A DNA stretch of 64,000 bases. Source: Stachybotrys elegans (Eukaryota > Ascomycota > Sordariomycetes > Hypocreales > Stachybotryaceae). The DNA is taken from NCBI GenBank assembly GCA_020746835.1, contig JAGPNK010000011.1, positions 372,001 through 436,000 of the forward strand, written 5' to 3'. Each line of letters starts with the position of its first letter. The stretch's first letter is position 1. The translations under genes and the position numbers were made by a program. Positions 34,164-44,802 of the stretch are shown here, one piece after another. Below the pieces are notes generated by a model. That model saw nothing but the letters and a program-made list of their open reading frames with translations. It had not been told where the DNA came from and ran no database searches.

Positions 34164-34222
34164 GTAGATGAGTAGATGAGTAGATGAGTAGATGAAGGAA
34201 TTGTAGAGAGAGAGAGAGAGAG
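34164..34222. repeat. simple repeats: four copies of GTAGATGA, then (AG)9
   Basis: Four perfect tandem copies of the octamer GTAGATGA span 34164-34195. Nine AG dinucleotides span 34205-34222. Both lie in a purine-rich strip starting near 34110 and end 30 bp from the stop codon of the TDT transporter. On that gene's transcript they read as a pyrimidine-rich stretch of the 3' UTR. Confidence 0.85.
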
Positions 34223-34252
34223 GTCTATGAAGGGAGATTTGAGATTGTCGTC

Positions 34253-35690
34253 TCAGTGGTCGTTGACATCCTCATCACGTCCAGGGTACATGATGTCTTG
34301 GACAATGACGGCTCGAATGTGGTGGAAAAGAACAAAGCAGTACACGAGGACAAGCACGATGCTCATGCCAGTGGCAGCCCATTTTACAGCCTCGTTGCCC
34401 AACTCGTTGGAAATCGAGATGGTAGCCAGAATGAAGCCAGTGTTGGGGAATACCGATGCGTACCAACCAAGGTGGAAGTAAACGGGAGGCGACAGAATGA
34501 CAGCCACAACACCAATTCCCCACCACCAGAGGCTGAGTGCCCAGAGGAAGACGGCGGCGACGAGAGAAAGAGTGCGAAGAACGCCGGCGTCGATGAACAA
34601 GCCGTCCTTGTCGATGTCGATGGTCTGGGGAAGGCTGTGGGACATGCCGATGAGGGCCAGGGCCGTGAAGGCAGGTGGTCCAACACACATGAAGAGACCA
34701 GGACGGTGCTCTCGGTGGGGAAGTCCAGCAGCCATCAGACGACCGACCATGTGAGCGTACATCATAAAGGCCACGGAAAGTCCGAGTCCCTGGCACGTAA
34801 GACCAGCGACGAGGATGGGGAGCGCGTGGATTTCCGGCTGCGTCTCAGCAATGACAGATGCGATGGTTCCGGACAGCATGATAGGGAAGATTGGCAGAAT
34901 CCAGGTGGGCATCTAAGAAATTCAGTTAGAATGGTCCATAATTCTCAGGAAGAAAGAGGCAGGGTGGAAGAAAAGGTGAGTGGCTTACCATGGTGTGCAG
35001 GCCGAAGCTGTGAGCAGCAAAGACGAAGCTGTATTGGCCGACAGCAAGCATCAGAGCGAAGAAGACATAGCCCCAAAAGGCAACTTGTATGGCCCATGTC
35101 GATGTCACATCGGTGGAGGATTGAAGAGCATATCGTTGAGTACTTGTAATGACGGTGGCGATGGTGAGGAAGAAGGTTGGCAAGAAGAAACCCTCTCGCT
35201 CGTGGGTGACGGACTTCTTCAGATCACCAGGGTAGAGGAAGAATCGGGACAGCATGGCAATCGTGACCAAGCTGAAGATGATGAGGTTGAGCACGTAGAC
35301 GAACATGCCGATTCCTCTAAGACCCGGGAATTGGTGGGGTTGGGCGAAGATGAGGAGAGACAGACCACCCGTGGACATGGGAAACACATACCAAGCCCAC
35401 GTAAAGTGATGCAGTCGCTCCTTCAATCCATACTTTGGTCGGTTGGGATCGTTGATGTCGATGCCGCCGTGTCCGTGTCCCCCGTGCTCTCCATGCCCTC
35501 CGTGTGCGTGTGCATCGGCTACCGGCGCATTCTTCTCCAGGACAGGGGTTGTGATGACCATGGAGTTGCGGTTGCTGTTGTTCATGCCCAAGTTCTGAGT
35601 CTGCACCTTGAGAACGGCCGATTCGTACGAGTTTCGGGTGGTCGGGGCGTTGGAATCCCGGTAGTAGTCGGAAGATGCTCGATGATCCAT
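34253..35690 (-). CDS. TDT/SLAC1-family transporter (Mae1-like)
   Basis: Two exons (35690-34989, 34912-34253) give 453 residues with about ten membrane helices. The block LHHFTWAWYVFPMSTGGLSLLIF and later PHREHRPGLFMCVGPPAFTALALIGM are diagnostic of the tellurite-resistance/dicarboxylate transporter (TDT) family, which includes malate permease Mae1, sulfite pump Ssu1 and plant SLAC1 anion channels. The residues HREHRPGLFM and FxxVxPxxF-type Phe gate region support the Mae1 branch, hence malate or another C4-dicarboxylate. Unusual is the cytoplasmic N-terminus: residues 61-74 contain six His among Gly (HAHGGHGEHGGHGH), like a metal-binding loop of zinc carriers. Long open frames on the opposite strand are composition effects. 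Confidence 0.88.
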
Positions 35691-38600
35691 TGTTCTTTTT
35701 TGTTGTTGTTGTATGACGTTGATGAAAGGGTATCAGAAACCAAAGAGAAAAGACAACAAAGGAAAACAAGAAGAAAAGGAAAAAAGCGTGAAAGTAAGAG
35801 AGATGTTAGTCCAGCTATCCCAAGAAGAGGCGAATTAAAACAATAATATACTTGACAAGAAAAGATTCGGGAGATTGGGATGGAGAACGTCGATGCCTTA
35901 CCTTATGTATCTCAATGCATGGAGCCGTCTGTTTCTACGGAAAGATTTTCACGGCTAGCCTGAAAAGATGATACTGCCCAACATGAGGCTCCGACCACTC
36001 CCGAGTGGGCACAATTCTCGAAACAATGCATGGGTAAGGGACCAAGGGACAGGTAGGGGTTGAGACTGGTATCTGAGACCCGACATAAACATCGCGGCTA
36101 AGGGGGGGTCCCGCTTATCGCGAGGCGCACGCACATGCACATGCGTATGCACATTGAGCGCCAGTCGGCACTGCCCAATGGCGTCCCCGAGGTGTGCGTG
36201 GCACATTGTGATAACCAACGGCTTGCCCACCGGAACCAAACATTGTCTGGCAAATCACAGCTTGGCACAGTCATCACCTCAACGACGAAGAAGCAATCTG
36301 TCGGCATCTAACAAAGTCCCCATCTATTCGACGCAGACGAAGGTAACAGAACCCGCGCGCTAAGTGGTAGAACCGATGGTTGAGAAGTATTAATAGCACA
36401 CGTCAAGCTTTACCTTGGCACAGAATGTTTCGACCTCCAAGAGCAACTACTAAAAAAAAAAATGGTGAAGAACAACCAGAGGCCAATGGTCCACTAAAAG
36501 CGACTAAGTCTATCAGTGATATGCTTCAGGTTGCCACAAATCGGAAACGGACTCCACCGACGGGAGTCAGTTTAGTGCTCCGGCAATGAATCGTGGCCGC
36601 GTAAAAGCCAATCGATCCCTCCTGACTTGCGCGGCTCTGTGGTAGTAGTGGCCAAGAGCAGCAGCGTAGTCATTCAACAGTCACCAATAAAGAACGGCAC
36701 GCTAGATCGACTAATCACGAACTCGTCAATGACCGCTCGCCAGCAATCTGCACCAAGTTAGTCAGGAGTTGATTGATGAGCCCGCTCAGACAGGAGAGGT
36801 CGCAGCAGAGGGTCAAGGCTGCGGACCAGCGATCAGCTCTGTCAAGCTACGGAGCATGGCCATGCATTTTACGGGCCGTAGTCTATCAATTACCGGCCTC
36901 TGACACAAAGCGGCAAGTGGCTCGGACATGGAAACAGGGACTAGTTAGAGCGCCGTGGGTCTATCCATCTATCCAAAGATAACCGAAGTCGGTTCACAAT
37001 TTATGACTGGCCCAAGACCCACGCCCTGGGAGCGTTATCAGTGTTTCTCTCTGCCCAATCAACTCGTAACGCAGCAGAGAGAACGACCCGGGAATGTCCG
37101 ATCCTGGCAGGTCCAGAGGGCGATGCCTTGATCTGAGCCAAGAGATGCGGCGGGAGAGGCTCCCAGCATTAACGTCAATGCCATCCACTTTGCCGTCATT
37201 ACGTGGAAGCGGGTCTTCTAGATTTTCGCCCAGAAATTTCTAATTGATTGGGCCCGGCATTTCACTTGGACAATCTTTTGGGCCTCTTCTCCCAGATCAG
37301 CCATGTCTGCGCCTCCTGAAGGGCCCATCCGGGGGCAACAGAGTGGAACTGGCTTCGCGTTGCACGTACATACTACCAGTGCAACGGCCGGAGTGATGCT
37401 CACAAAGAATTAGTAGGGCTACGGAGTCCATGGAGAAAAGTCGGGTAGTAACCTCCTCTCTGCTCGAATACATTGCGCGCTCTTACTGACATGCCAATCC
37501 AGGACTGTACTGTGGTCCGGCATGACCCGTGTGATTGGCCTTGGCAGACCTACCCGCCGTGGCATCGCCGAGCCACGGGACTGGCATCAAAGCATGAGTG
37601 GCATTCCGCCTTCCGGCGAACTGGACGTCTCAAAGGGGCAAAGAGGCAGGGATGTGCGTGCACTGACTGATACGGACAGGAGTCTAAATTTACCTGGAGC
37701 AAAAGGGGCAGCCGGTTGCAAGGCCCGGACCCGCCGGAAAGCCCGAGAGAAACGCGTTTCGTCGACTAGCGCGCCAGGTGGCTGCGTTATCGCTTCGCTT
37801 GAAGATTACCGTCCAGGCCTGGTCTGAATTCTTCGGCCTCGAGGTAAATTAGACTTTGCTCGCTACTGCGTCAGACGTCTTGATGCTCCAGAAAATAAAC
37901 TACGGTATGAGCACTTTAAGCTCCCGGCACGTGGGAAGAGAGAGAATACTCCAGATGACTGAAAAATGGGCTTCCCACAACTGTAAATCCTCTTCCGTTC
38001 GGGGGAGGAATTCAATGACTCAGTAGATTGAGATGTGGCAGAACTGTAGGGTAGTAGAGGTTACGTGTCAGACCTGCAGGGACACGACGATCAGTCCCTT
38101 TCTGTCCTCTCTATAATGATCAACCAAACTCAAATTGCATCATGTCGCCTCGTATCTGAACGTTGCTCCTGCCAATTCGAGTCTGTGTGTACCACACAAG
38201 CCAGGTGTCTGATAAGCTCCTTCAAGATTATTCCACCAACCAGTTGTCACATATTCCCGTTTCTTACTGAACACGAGGCGCGTACAAAATTATTCCGTGA
38301 TTTTATCGCTATAGGGTATGCATATCTGAAGACGTGGATGAGAAATCCCGAGATGTGACATGCCTAAGATGGAGATCCATAACCAGGGTTGAACGGGCAA
38401 GCTAGGGAGCCGAACACGGATGGTGGACGCGATGACGAATCCACACGAACTGTACGGAGTACTACGTACGCTTGATAAAGGTGCTTGCTGCGATCTACCA
38501 TCCGCTCAAGTGCCGGTTGGTGTGAATTTGTCACGTCGCCCCACGGCATGATATCGGAACCGACTTCAACTCGTGGCCATTGGCTGGTGCCTCTGTACCG

Positions 38601-39582
38601 GCCAAGGACTCCTCAAGTGGCTAATTTAGCGGTCGCGAGATCCAACCCTGATACCTTCTCCTCTGGCGGTTGATGCGCGTCCCTGACTTGCCTCAGTCTC
38701 TTGGCGGTGACGCTGCTCCCGGATCGGCCGCGCAATACGAAAGACACAGCCCCGAAAGGGTCACTTGAGGATATGGAAGAAACAAATCGTCGTAGCAAGT
38801 CGTTCAAATCCACTCCACGCGATGGGCTACCGCAGCTAGACTCCTTTCTTACGATAAGTCATCTTGCAGCATGTTGAGCCTGCGGATGGATAATACATTA
38901 CAGTCAACATCACATGTTCTTGATTGCACGGCACACGAAGGAAAATCCCACACGTTCTTGATTGCACTTTGGATCACGATGCATACGAAAAGCATGAATA
39001 AGTTGAATGCCTTGGCACGTCGATCATTATCCATTCCATAAAACCAGACTTGCACACAGAAGCTCCCCGGCTTCGGTAAAAGAAAAGCGAAATAAAACTT
39101 TAGAACGGGACCAAACTGCCGATCCTCAGCGAGACTCCGGGACAGTCAAGCTTCGTATTTATAGAAAGAAGCCGGGATGTCTACTTGAACTGGAGCAACA
39201 CGAGTAGGACCTTGAATGGTGAGTTAACGAATCATGAGTCTGATACCGCTGTCTTGTCATAATACTGGTACACCGCCAAGACTTGGTCGTCGTATGGGGC
39301 AAACTTTTCGCTACTGTTTCAGCAACCGCCTTGCCGACTTGCTAGGTTTCAGTCGCGACGCTACCAAAGCGCAAATGGCATAAAAATCTCCGGATGCAGA
39401 TTCCACGCAATGGAGTCCAGCTCGATTCAAGCTAGATAACCAAGCTAGGTAGGGCCCACCGAGATGCCCAACAGTAGGGGAATTCAAGGCAGCAAGTCCT
39501 TGTTTCCCCGCTGATAAAATCACTCACGCCCTCGAGAACCACTATCTTGACCAGCTCTTTGCACGCAAAGCCGTTCTTCAGT
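35691..39582. other. 3.9 kb gene-poor stretch
   Basis: The largest gap in the window. The left 300 bp contain CT-rich sequence consistent with the TDT promoter and 5' UTR. No frame longer than 101 codons is present and none resembles a family. An A11 tract lies near 36450, and a short direct repeat lies at 38912-38967. I see no terminal repeats, long tandem arrays or RNA gene. It could hold unrecognised non-coding RNA or decayed mobile DNA. Confidence 0.45.
38912..38967. repeat. short direct repeat, 18 bp, two copies
   Basis: ACATGTTCTTGATTGCAC (38912-38929) and ACACGTTCTTGATTGCAC (38950-38967) match at 17 of 18 bases, with a 38 bp period. Function unknown; it could be a chance duplication or a tandem binding site. 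Confidence 0.6.
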
Positions 39583-40746
39583 ATGCCCTCACCCCAGAGA
39601 ATCACTGTTTCCTGTCATTGTGGCGCGGCTCGCCAAGATGTCCAGACTTCTGCCCTGGATGTATCGCTATGCCATTGCAGCACCTGCCGGCACACGACCG
39701 GACTTCTTTGCACCTCGTACTTGTCTCTTGTAGCGCCACCGCATCTCCACGGCCTCACTTGTTACAAGCCTTGTTCAAATATGTCATTGTACTTCTGCGC
39801 CGTTTGTGGCTGTCATACCTTTCGATCCCAGTTCAATACCTCAATACCTGGATCCTATGCCGACCTGGCCGGCCTGGATTGGCAGGTCGCTACCGGAGTC
39901 ATCACTGACAGCTCGGATGACGGCTTTTCACTAGGTCTGGGAGGCCACCTGCGTGTAGAAGAAACACAAGACGGTGGTCTAGCAAACTGGATATCCACCG
40001 AAGCCAGTCTGATACCTTCTTCCCAGCCTGAGCTAGGGCATGGTGATCAGGATTCAACACCCATTTCTTCTCCAAATCACGACCTTCTTCCGGCTTCCTG
40101 CCAATGTGGAAATGTCAATTTCTTCGTTACGCGCCCCAACGCTGACAGTGCACTACCGCATTCTGGCTTCTCAGACCTCATTATCCCATTTCACACGGGC
40201 TCCCCGGACATTCCTAATCCCAACGACGTGAAGTGGTGGTTGCGGGAGAACAATAAATACCTCGCTGGCACCTGTGCTTGTCAGTCTTGTCGCTTAGTTT
40301 CTGGGTTCGAGATCCAGACCTGGGCCTTTGTCCCAAGGTGTAATATTTTTTTCCGTACCAAAACGGATAGCAGCGTTGGTGACCAGGCAGAATCTTCAGG
40401 TCGAGGTCAGCCAGCGGTGATTCCATTGGACTTCAACCAGCTCCTAGATGGTGTTCTACAGAGCTATGAGTCCTCGGAAGGTGTCCTAAGAGAGTTTTGC
40501 CCAGGCTGTGGTGCTACGATTTTCTGGCACGACAAGTGGCGCCCAGATCTGATAGACGTCAGTGTAGGGCTTCTTCGAGCTCCAGAGGGAGCCAGGGCCG
40601 ATACTTGGCTCGAATGGTGCGCTCATCGAGTCAGTTTCGACGAGGACGCCGAAACAGGTCGGTCAGGATGGGCCAAGACCTGGGCCCGGGGTCTCATAGA
40701 CCGACTCGCCTCTGGCGTGAAGGAGGCCCATACACCTCAAGTATAG
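39583..40746 (+). CDS. protein with two GFA/CENP-V-type zinc domains
   Basis: The ATG at 39583 gives 387 residues; the frame upstream starts only with TTG. Two glutathione-dependent formaldehyde-activating (GFA) folds are in tandem. The first has CHCGAARQD, CHCSTCRHTTG and FCAVCGC. The second has CQCGNVNF, CACQSCRLVSGF and FCPGCGATIFW. Both thus keep the CxC, CxxC and CxxC zinc ligands. The second carries the conserved RPDLIDVSVGLLRAPEGARA and W.EWC segments. Most fungal GFA proteins have one domain of about 130-160 residues, while the double-domain type is a recurring fungal variant. The biochemical role is unclear: the original formaldehyde link holds only for some bacterial members. Probably cytosolic. 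Confidence 0.88.
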   Translation: MPSPQRITVSCHCGAARQDVQTSALDVSLCHCSTCRHTTGLLCTSYLSLVAPPHLHGLTCYKPCSNMSLYFCAVCGCHTFRSQFNTSIPGSYADLAGLDWQVATGVITDSSDDGFSLGLGGHLRVEETQDGGLANWISTEASLIPSSQPELGHGDQDSTPISSPNHDLLPASCQCGNVNFFVTRPNADSALPHSGFSDLIIPFHTGSPDIPNPNDVKWWLRENNKYLAGTCACQSCRLVSGFEIQTWAFVPRCNIFFRTKTDSSVGDQAESSGRGQPAVIPLDFNQLLDGVLQSYESSEGVLREFCPGCGATIFWHDKWRPDLIDVSVGLLRAPEGARADTWLEWCAHRVSFDEDAETGRSGWAKTWARGLIDRLASGVKEAHTPQV

Positions 40747-42197
40747 GAGCGCTGACATGTCGGGATCGAGGTTCTCTGAGCTACAGCCCTAAAGTTAATG
40801 CGCCTGAAAGAAAAAGCCAAAGAAAGAGAACCAACCAGGTATCCTTGCCTAGCCCACCCTCCCATGCGTAGTGTTGGTGCTAGTGGTTGTACTGGCCGGG
40901 ATCAAGGTCAGAGGAGGATTGGATGCACGGTGCTCAAATCCAGGGAGGTTATCGCCAATTACAAATTCTCCATATGCAGGTAATTGGGTTCCACTTGGGC
41001 CTCGAGAGGCTTATGGTGAATCTGGTAGTTGTTGTCTGTGCATGTTCAATCAAGAAGGTCTGAAAATATTGTGCTCGTAGGCACCGAGCCCTACCATCTC
41101 GCCCGAGCTCCTCGGGCTGGAATCAAGGGTGCCCGGCTCTTGAACAGCCGGCCGAGGTGGTGACAACGACGCCTCAATCCACGAGATGACTGGCGACAAG
41201 CGTCGATCGACGGGAAGCGAAACGAAACGGTTGCCGTTGCCAAGACTGGCGACTGTGAAATTATCTCATCTTGATGGGCGCGGAGGAACGCGTCGACGCG
41301 TGTGGGCGCGTCGGTTCATCACCGGAGCCGAGCACCTCTTGCGCGTAGAGTGAGTGGCCTTTGTCGCGGCAGCTGTTGGACGTCATTGTCTCTAAGGAAT
41401 TTAGCGATTTTCGACCCTTGAAACTGCTCGTCGATCGGATCTCCCGCCGAGTTCTTGGCTGTACCAAATGTTTGCCGGCCGAAGGAACCACATGCGCCCT
41501 CAACCTTGTATTCGGCATGCACCATGATCGTACGATATTCCCATCACCTGTGCAGGGGCGTGCCCTGCACACCATTGTTGGTGCTCTAGAGCAAGTGCAG
41601 TGAACTTGACGTTGTACACTCTACATTAAAGCCATTGTTCGCGAACAAAGGGACAATGTAATGTATCCCCCACACACAATGCCATTCATTCGCACTCTAG
41701 TTTGCTTTGTGTGAATACAATGGTCACGGCAGTGGCCGTTGTCAATGCCCCTTTCGGTTCGGGCCGCCCCGAACCCCTCATCGCAGTCCTGGGCGTCCAT
41801 TTGGCTCACAAGACAAGAAGAGTTTCGATGTACACGGGCATTCTCTGATAGCGAATGTTCGTGTTACTGCGAGGAGTCCGTGAGATCATGTCTATGCCAC
41901 TGCGGAAGCCAGTAAGTGATAGGAAGCATTTGTGAGAGCAATTCGTCCTTACATGTTCAATGAATGCTGGCTAGCCATTGAAACCGGAATGTCTGTCAGT
42001 GCACACTGGAATCACATCTAGTGTGAATCAAGAGCGCTAGAAGGACCGTGACCTGGGAACGTCTCCCTCTTTCACTAACTCAATACCAACATTGGTAGCC
42101 CTGTGACATCTTTTTCCTTCTCTTCATTCCAAACAACGTTTCGATCACCTACAGTAAAACCTTTTCCATCTTTGCAAATCTTACGAATTATCCAGTC
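40747..42197. other. intergenic, promoter of the MCT-like carrier
   Basis: About 1.45 kb. A 104-codon minus-strand frame at 41261-41575 and an 80-codon frame opposite to it show no family features. The last 130 bp before the MFS start are pyrimidine-rich, as in fungal core promoters. No repeat or RNA gene recognised. Confidence 0.5.
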
Positions 42198-43655
42198 ATG
42201 GCTTCCTACGGCGGCGAGGATTATATCTGTCGAACTCCGCCTCGGACATCGACCTCTACTCGCTGCATGAGCCCATCGAGCCCATTGAGTCCAGCGAGTC
42301 TACTGAAATACCCAGAACATGAGCTCGGCCGCGTCGAAGCCGGCAGAACCACGAGACGGCCGAACCATTCAACCGACCGACATTTGCCCGAGGTGCAAGA
42401 GGGTGAGATATCGCTGCACTTCCCCGAAGGTGGCAGGACGGCGTGGCTCGTTGTGTTTGGCTCCTGGTGCGCCATGCTGCAGATCTTTGGATTGATCAAC
42501 GCCAGCGGGGTGTTGGAGACGTACTTCAAGGACCATCTGCTCCAGCATCACAGTCACACGGAGATTGGCTGGATCTTCAGCCTCTACCTGTTCTTCGTCT
42601 TCTTCGTTGGCGTTCTGGTCGGACCTCTCTTCGACAGGCTCGGCCCGCGAATCTTCATCTCGACGGGAAGCCTGATGATCGTCTCCAGCCTAATGATACT
42701 CAGCATCGCGCGCAGCTACTACGAAATCATGCTGTGTTATTCCGTGGCCGGAGGGATCGGGGGCGCCTTGCTCTATGCACCTGCCACAGGCGCCATCGCT
42801 CACTACTTTGACGAGAAACGAGGTCTTGCGACAGGGCTGGCATTTACAGCCGGTGGGTTTGGGGGAGTTTTGCTCCCGCCATTGATGCACCATCTCCTGA
42901 GCCTGGAAGGCGTTGGGTTCCCCTGGACTTGTCGAATCTTGGCCTTCATCATGCTGGCGGCGGCAGTACCGGCCAACATTTTCATCAAAGCTCGCTTGAC
43001 TTCAGAACGCATCAGTGCCGACCAACCAGCCTCTGCAACGAACTTGCTCGACCCGCGAATTCTTGTACAGCGACGGTTCGCTCTCGCTTCCGTTGGATAC
43101 CTCTTCATGGAATGGGGTCTCTTTGTGCCCTTGGCATACATCACGTCGTATGGAGGTTTCTACGAGATGCCTGCTACGGACAGCGCCCTCATGCTGTCTA
43201 TCATCAACGCAGCGTCTGTATTTGGCCGCTTCATCCCTGGCTTCTTGTCGGATAAGCTGGGCCGGTTCAATGTCATCATCATGACCATCGCGTTGTGTGC
43301 CATTTCAGTGCTGACAATCTGGCTTCCTTGCCAAGGAAGGGTGCCGGAGCTCACCACCTTCAGCATCTTGTTTGGGGCGGCAAGTGGCAGCAACCTCAGC
43401 CTGATCCCCGTCTGCCTGGGGCAATTTTGCGAAGCACAACATTATGGGCGGTATATCACCACTGCGACGATGCTTGCCAGCTTCGGGTCCTTGACCAGCG
43501 TCCCGATTGCAGGTGCACTATTGGCCATTGAGGACGGGGAGACAGGCTGGCGGTGTCTCATTCTCTTCTGCGGAAGTGCCTACCTCCTGGCTCTGATGTG
43601 TTATGGCGCGGCAAGGGTGATAACAGTGGGCTGGAAGTTGCAAGCAAAGTTTTGA
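42198..43655 (+). CDS. MFS transporter, monocarboxylate-porter type
   Basis: A single exon encodes 485 residues. A soluble N-terminus of about 75 residues rich in Ser, Pro and Arg precedes 12 predicted membrane helices. FPEGGRTAWLVVFGSWCAMLQIFGLINASGVLETYF, GPLFDRLGPRIFISTGSLM and the cytoplasmic HYFDEKRGLATGLAFTAGGFGGVLLPPLM are the usual signatures of fungal MCT-like carriers (TC 2.A.1.13). Members move monocarboxylates, riboflavin or metabolites, and many have no known substrate. The ATG at 42198 is in a good context (TCATGG). No related enzyme gene lies next to it, so substrate cannot be inferred. Confidence 0.93.
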   Translation: MASYGGEDYICRTPPRTSTSTRCMSPSSPLSPASLLKYPEHELGRVEAGRTTRRPNHSTDRHLPEVQEGEISLHFPEGGRTAWLVVFGSWCAMLQIFGLINASGVLETYFKDHLLQHHSHTEIGWIFSLYLFFVFFVGVLVGPLFDRLGPRIFISTGSLMIVSSLMILSIARSYYEIMLCYSVAGGIGGALLYAPATGAIAHYFDEKRGLATGLAFTAGGFGGVLLPPLMHHLLSLEGVGFPWTCRILAFIMLAAAVPANIFIKARLTSERISADQPASATNLLDPRILVQRRFALASVGYLFMEWGLFVPLAYITSYGGFYEMPATDSALMLSIINAASVFGRFIPGFLSDKLGRFNVIIMTIALCAISVLTIWLPCQGRVPELTTFSILFGAASGSNLSLIPVCLGQFCEAQHYGRYITTATMLASFGSLTSVPIAGALLAIEDGETGWRCLILFCGSAYLLALMCYGAARVITVGWKLQAKF

Positions 43656-44802
43656 AGTCACTCACCAAAGGTAATTCCAGATAAAGCTTTCACGTAATCA
43701 GGAATCCCTTGCAGATAACCAGGTTGCTGGATCGATAACCCACAATGCCATGAACGTCCTACTGTCTTGGCGGTTGGCGATGCGCCTTGGCGTTGGTCGC
43801 ACAGCAACATCGGAGATGCTTGTTGATCGAAGACTCTTGCTCCCAGTCAATGATCTGCCTGCGCTGCCTGGGCGTCATATCGGCCCACAAGACGAAGAAC
43901 GAAAGCAGGAAAAAGAAAAGTCCGTCATACCGGCTGACTACAAGGACTCGGAGCAGGCAAGATCGGGAGAAGTGGTCAACTGTTGTAAGCAGAGCCAGTC
44001 CGGACAAACAACAAAACATGGGGTATAAATGGGGCAAAGACGAAACGGGACAGGAACTTTTTTCCAGTGACATTGGCATTGGCCGCCTGATCCTATTGGG
44101 CCAGCAACACACCGATTGCATTTCCATTGGCTTCGATGCTTACCCGCTCTTGGCAATGCCGAGAACAGCTCGCCGGGGATGGCAAGCTTGTGAAGAGGCA
44201 TTCTCCTCAGCCAAGTGATAACCTCTGGACTACCGAATAAGCTGCAGAGCCAAGGTGTTGATCACCTTCTACAAGCAGCAGGTGGATAAGCCAAGACTGC
44301 ACCACCTGCCCGAATCGCTTAGTACAAAGAACCGAGGACGAAGTCTGTCGGGGAGTTAGCGTTGGAGCATTATTAACCATAACCAAGATAAGGATCAGAC
44401 ACCCGAAGCCTAGCGTTGCGGCTGCTCATCAAGGCCACAGCAAACGTGTTGGAATACCCAAGACCTCGGTGCCGCTTGGAGGCGCTGGGGGCTGGGGAAC
44501 AAGGTCCACACAAAAGTCTTGGAGGTTATTTCGGCCCTGTGCAGTGTCTTGGCCCGTTGGGAATTGGTCGTGCCGATTCGCTGGGACGCGTCATGGGAAA
44601 AGTCTGCAAGGGTCTAGCTGACAAGACAAGGCCGCATGGCATGCAGATGCGGGCAGGGAAGGCCATGAGGCTGGGCTTATTCCGACGATTCTCAAGTACA
44701 AAAGAAATCCGAAGCCCAGCACTCGAGGCTCTGGCTTTGGCTCTTGGCTAACTCTTGTCGCATCCGTTCCCCCGGCAAAGTCCCTTCGGAAAGCCTTTCA
44801 AT
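43656..44802. other. intergenic, promoter of the choice-of-anchor-B gene
   Basis: About 1.15 kb. Frames of 87-143 codons overlap on both strands at 43750-44220 but show no family features and contradict one another. The part next to 44803 should hold the promoter. No repeat recognised. Confidence 0.45.

Noticed and set aside
34256..35846. Two plus-strand frames of 297 and 288 codons opposite to the TDT transporter
   Set aside because: Highly charged, repetitive translation with no domain; the transporter on the other strand is clear.
41740..43910. Weak similarity between about 41785-41820 and 43865-43905 (CCTGGGCGTC and CACAAGAC blocks)
   Set aside because: About 35 bp of partial match flanking the MFS gene with no target duplication or longer alignment; chance is adequate.
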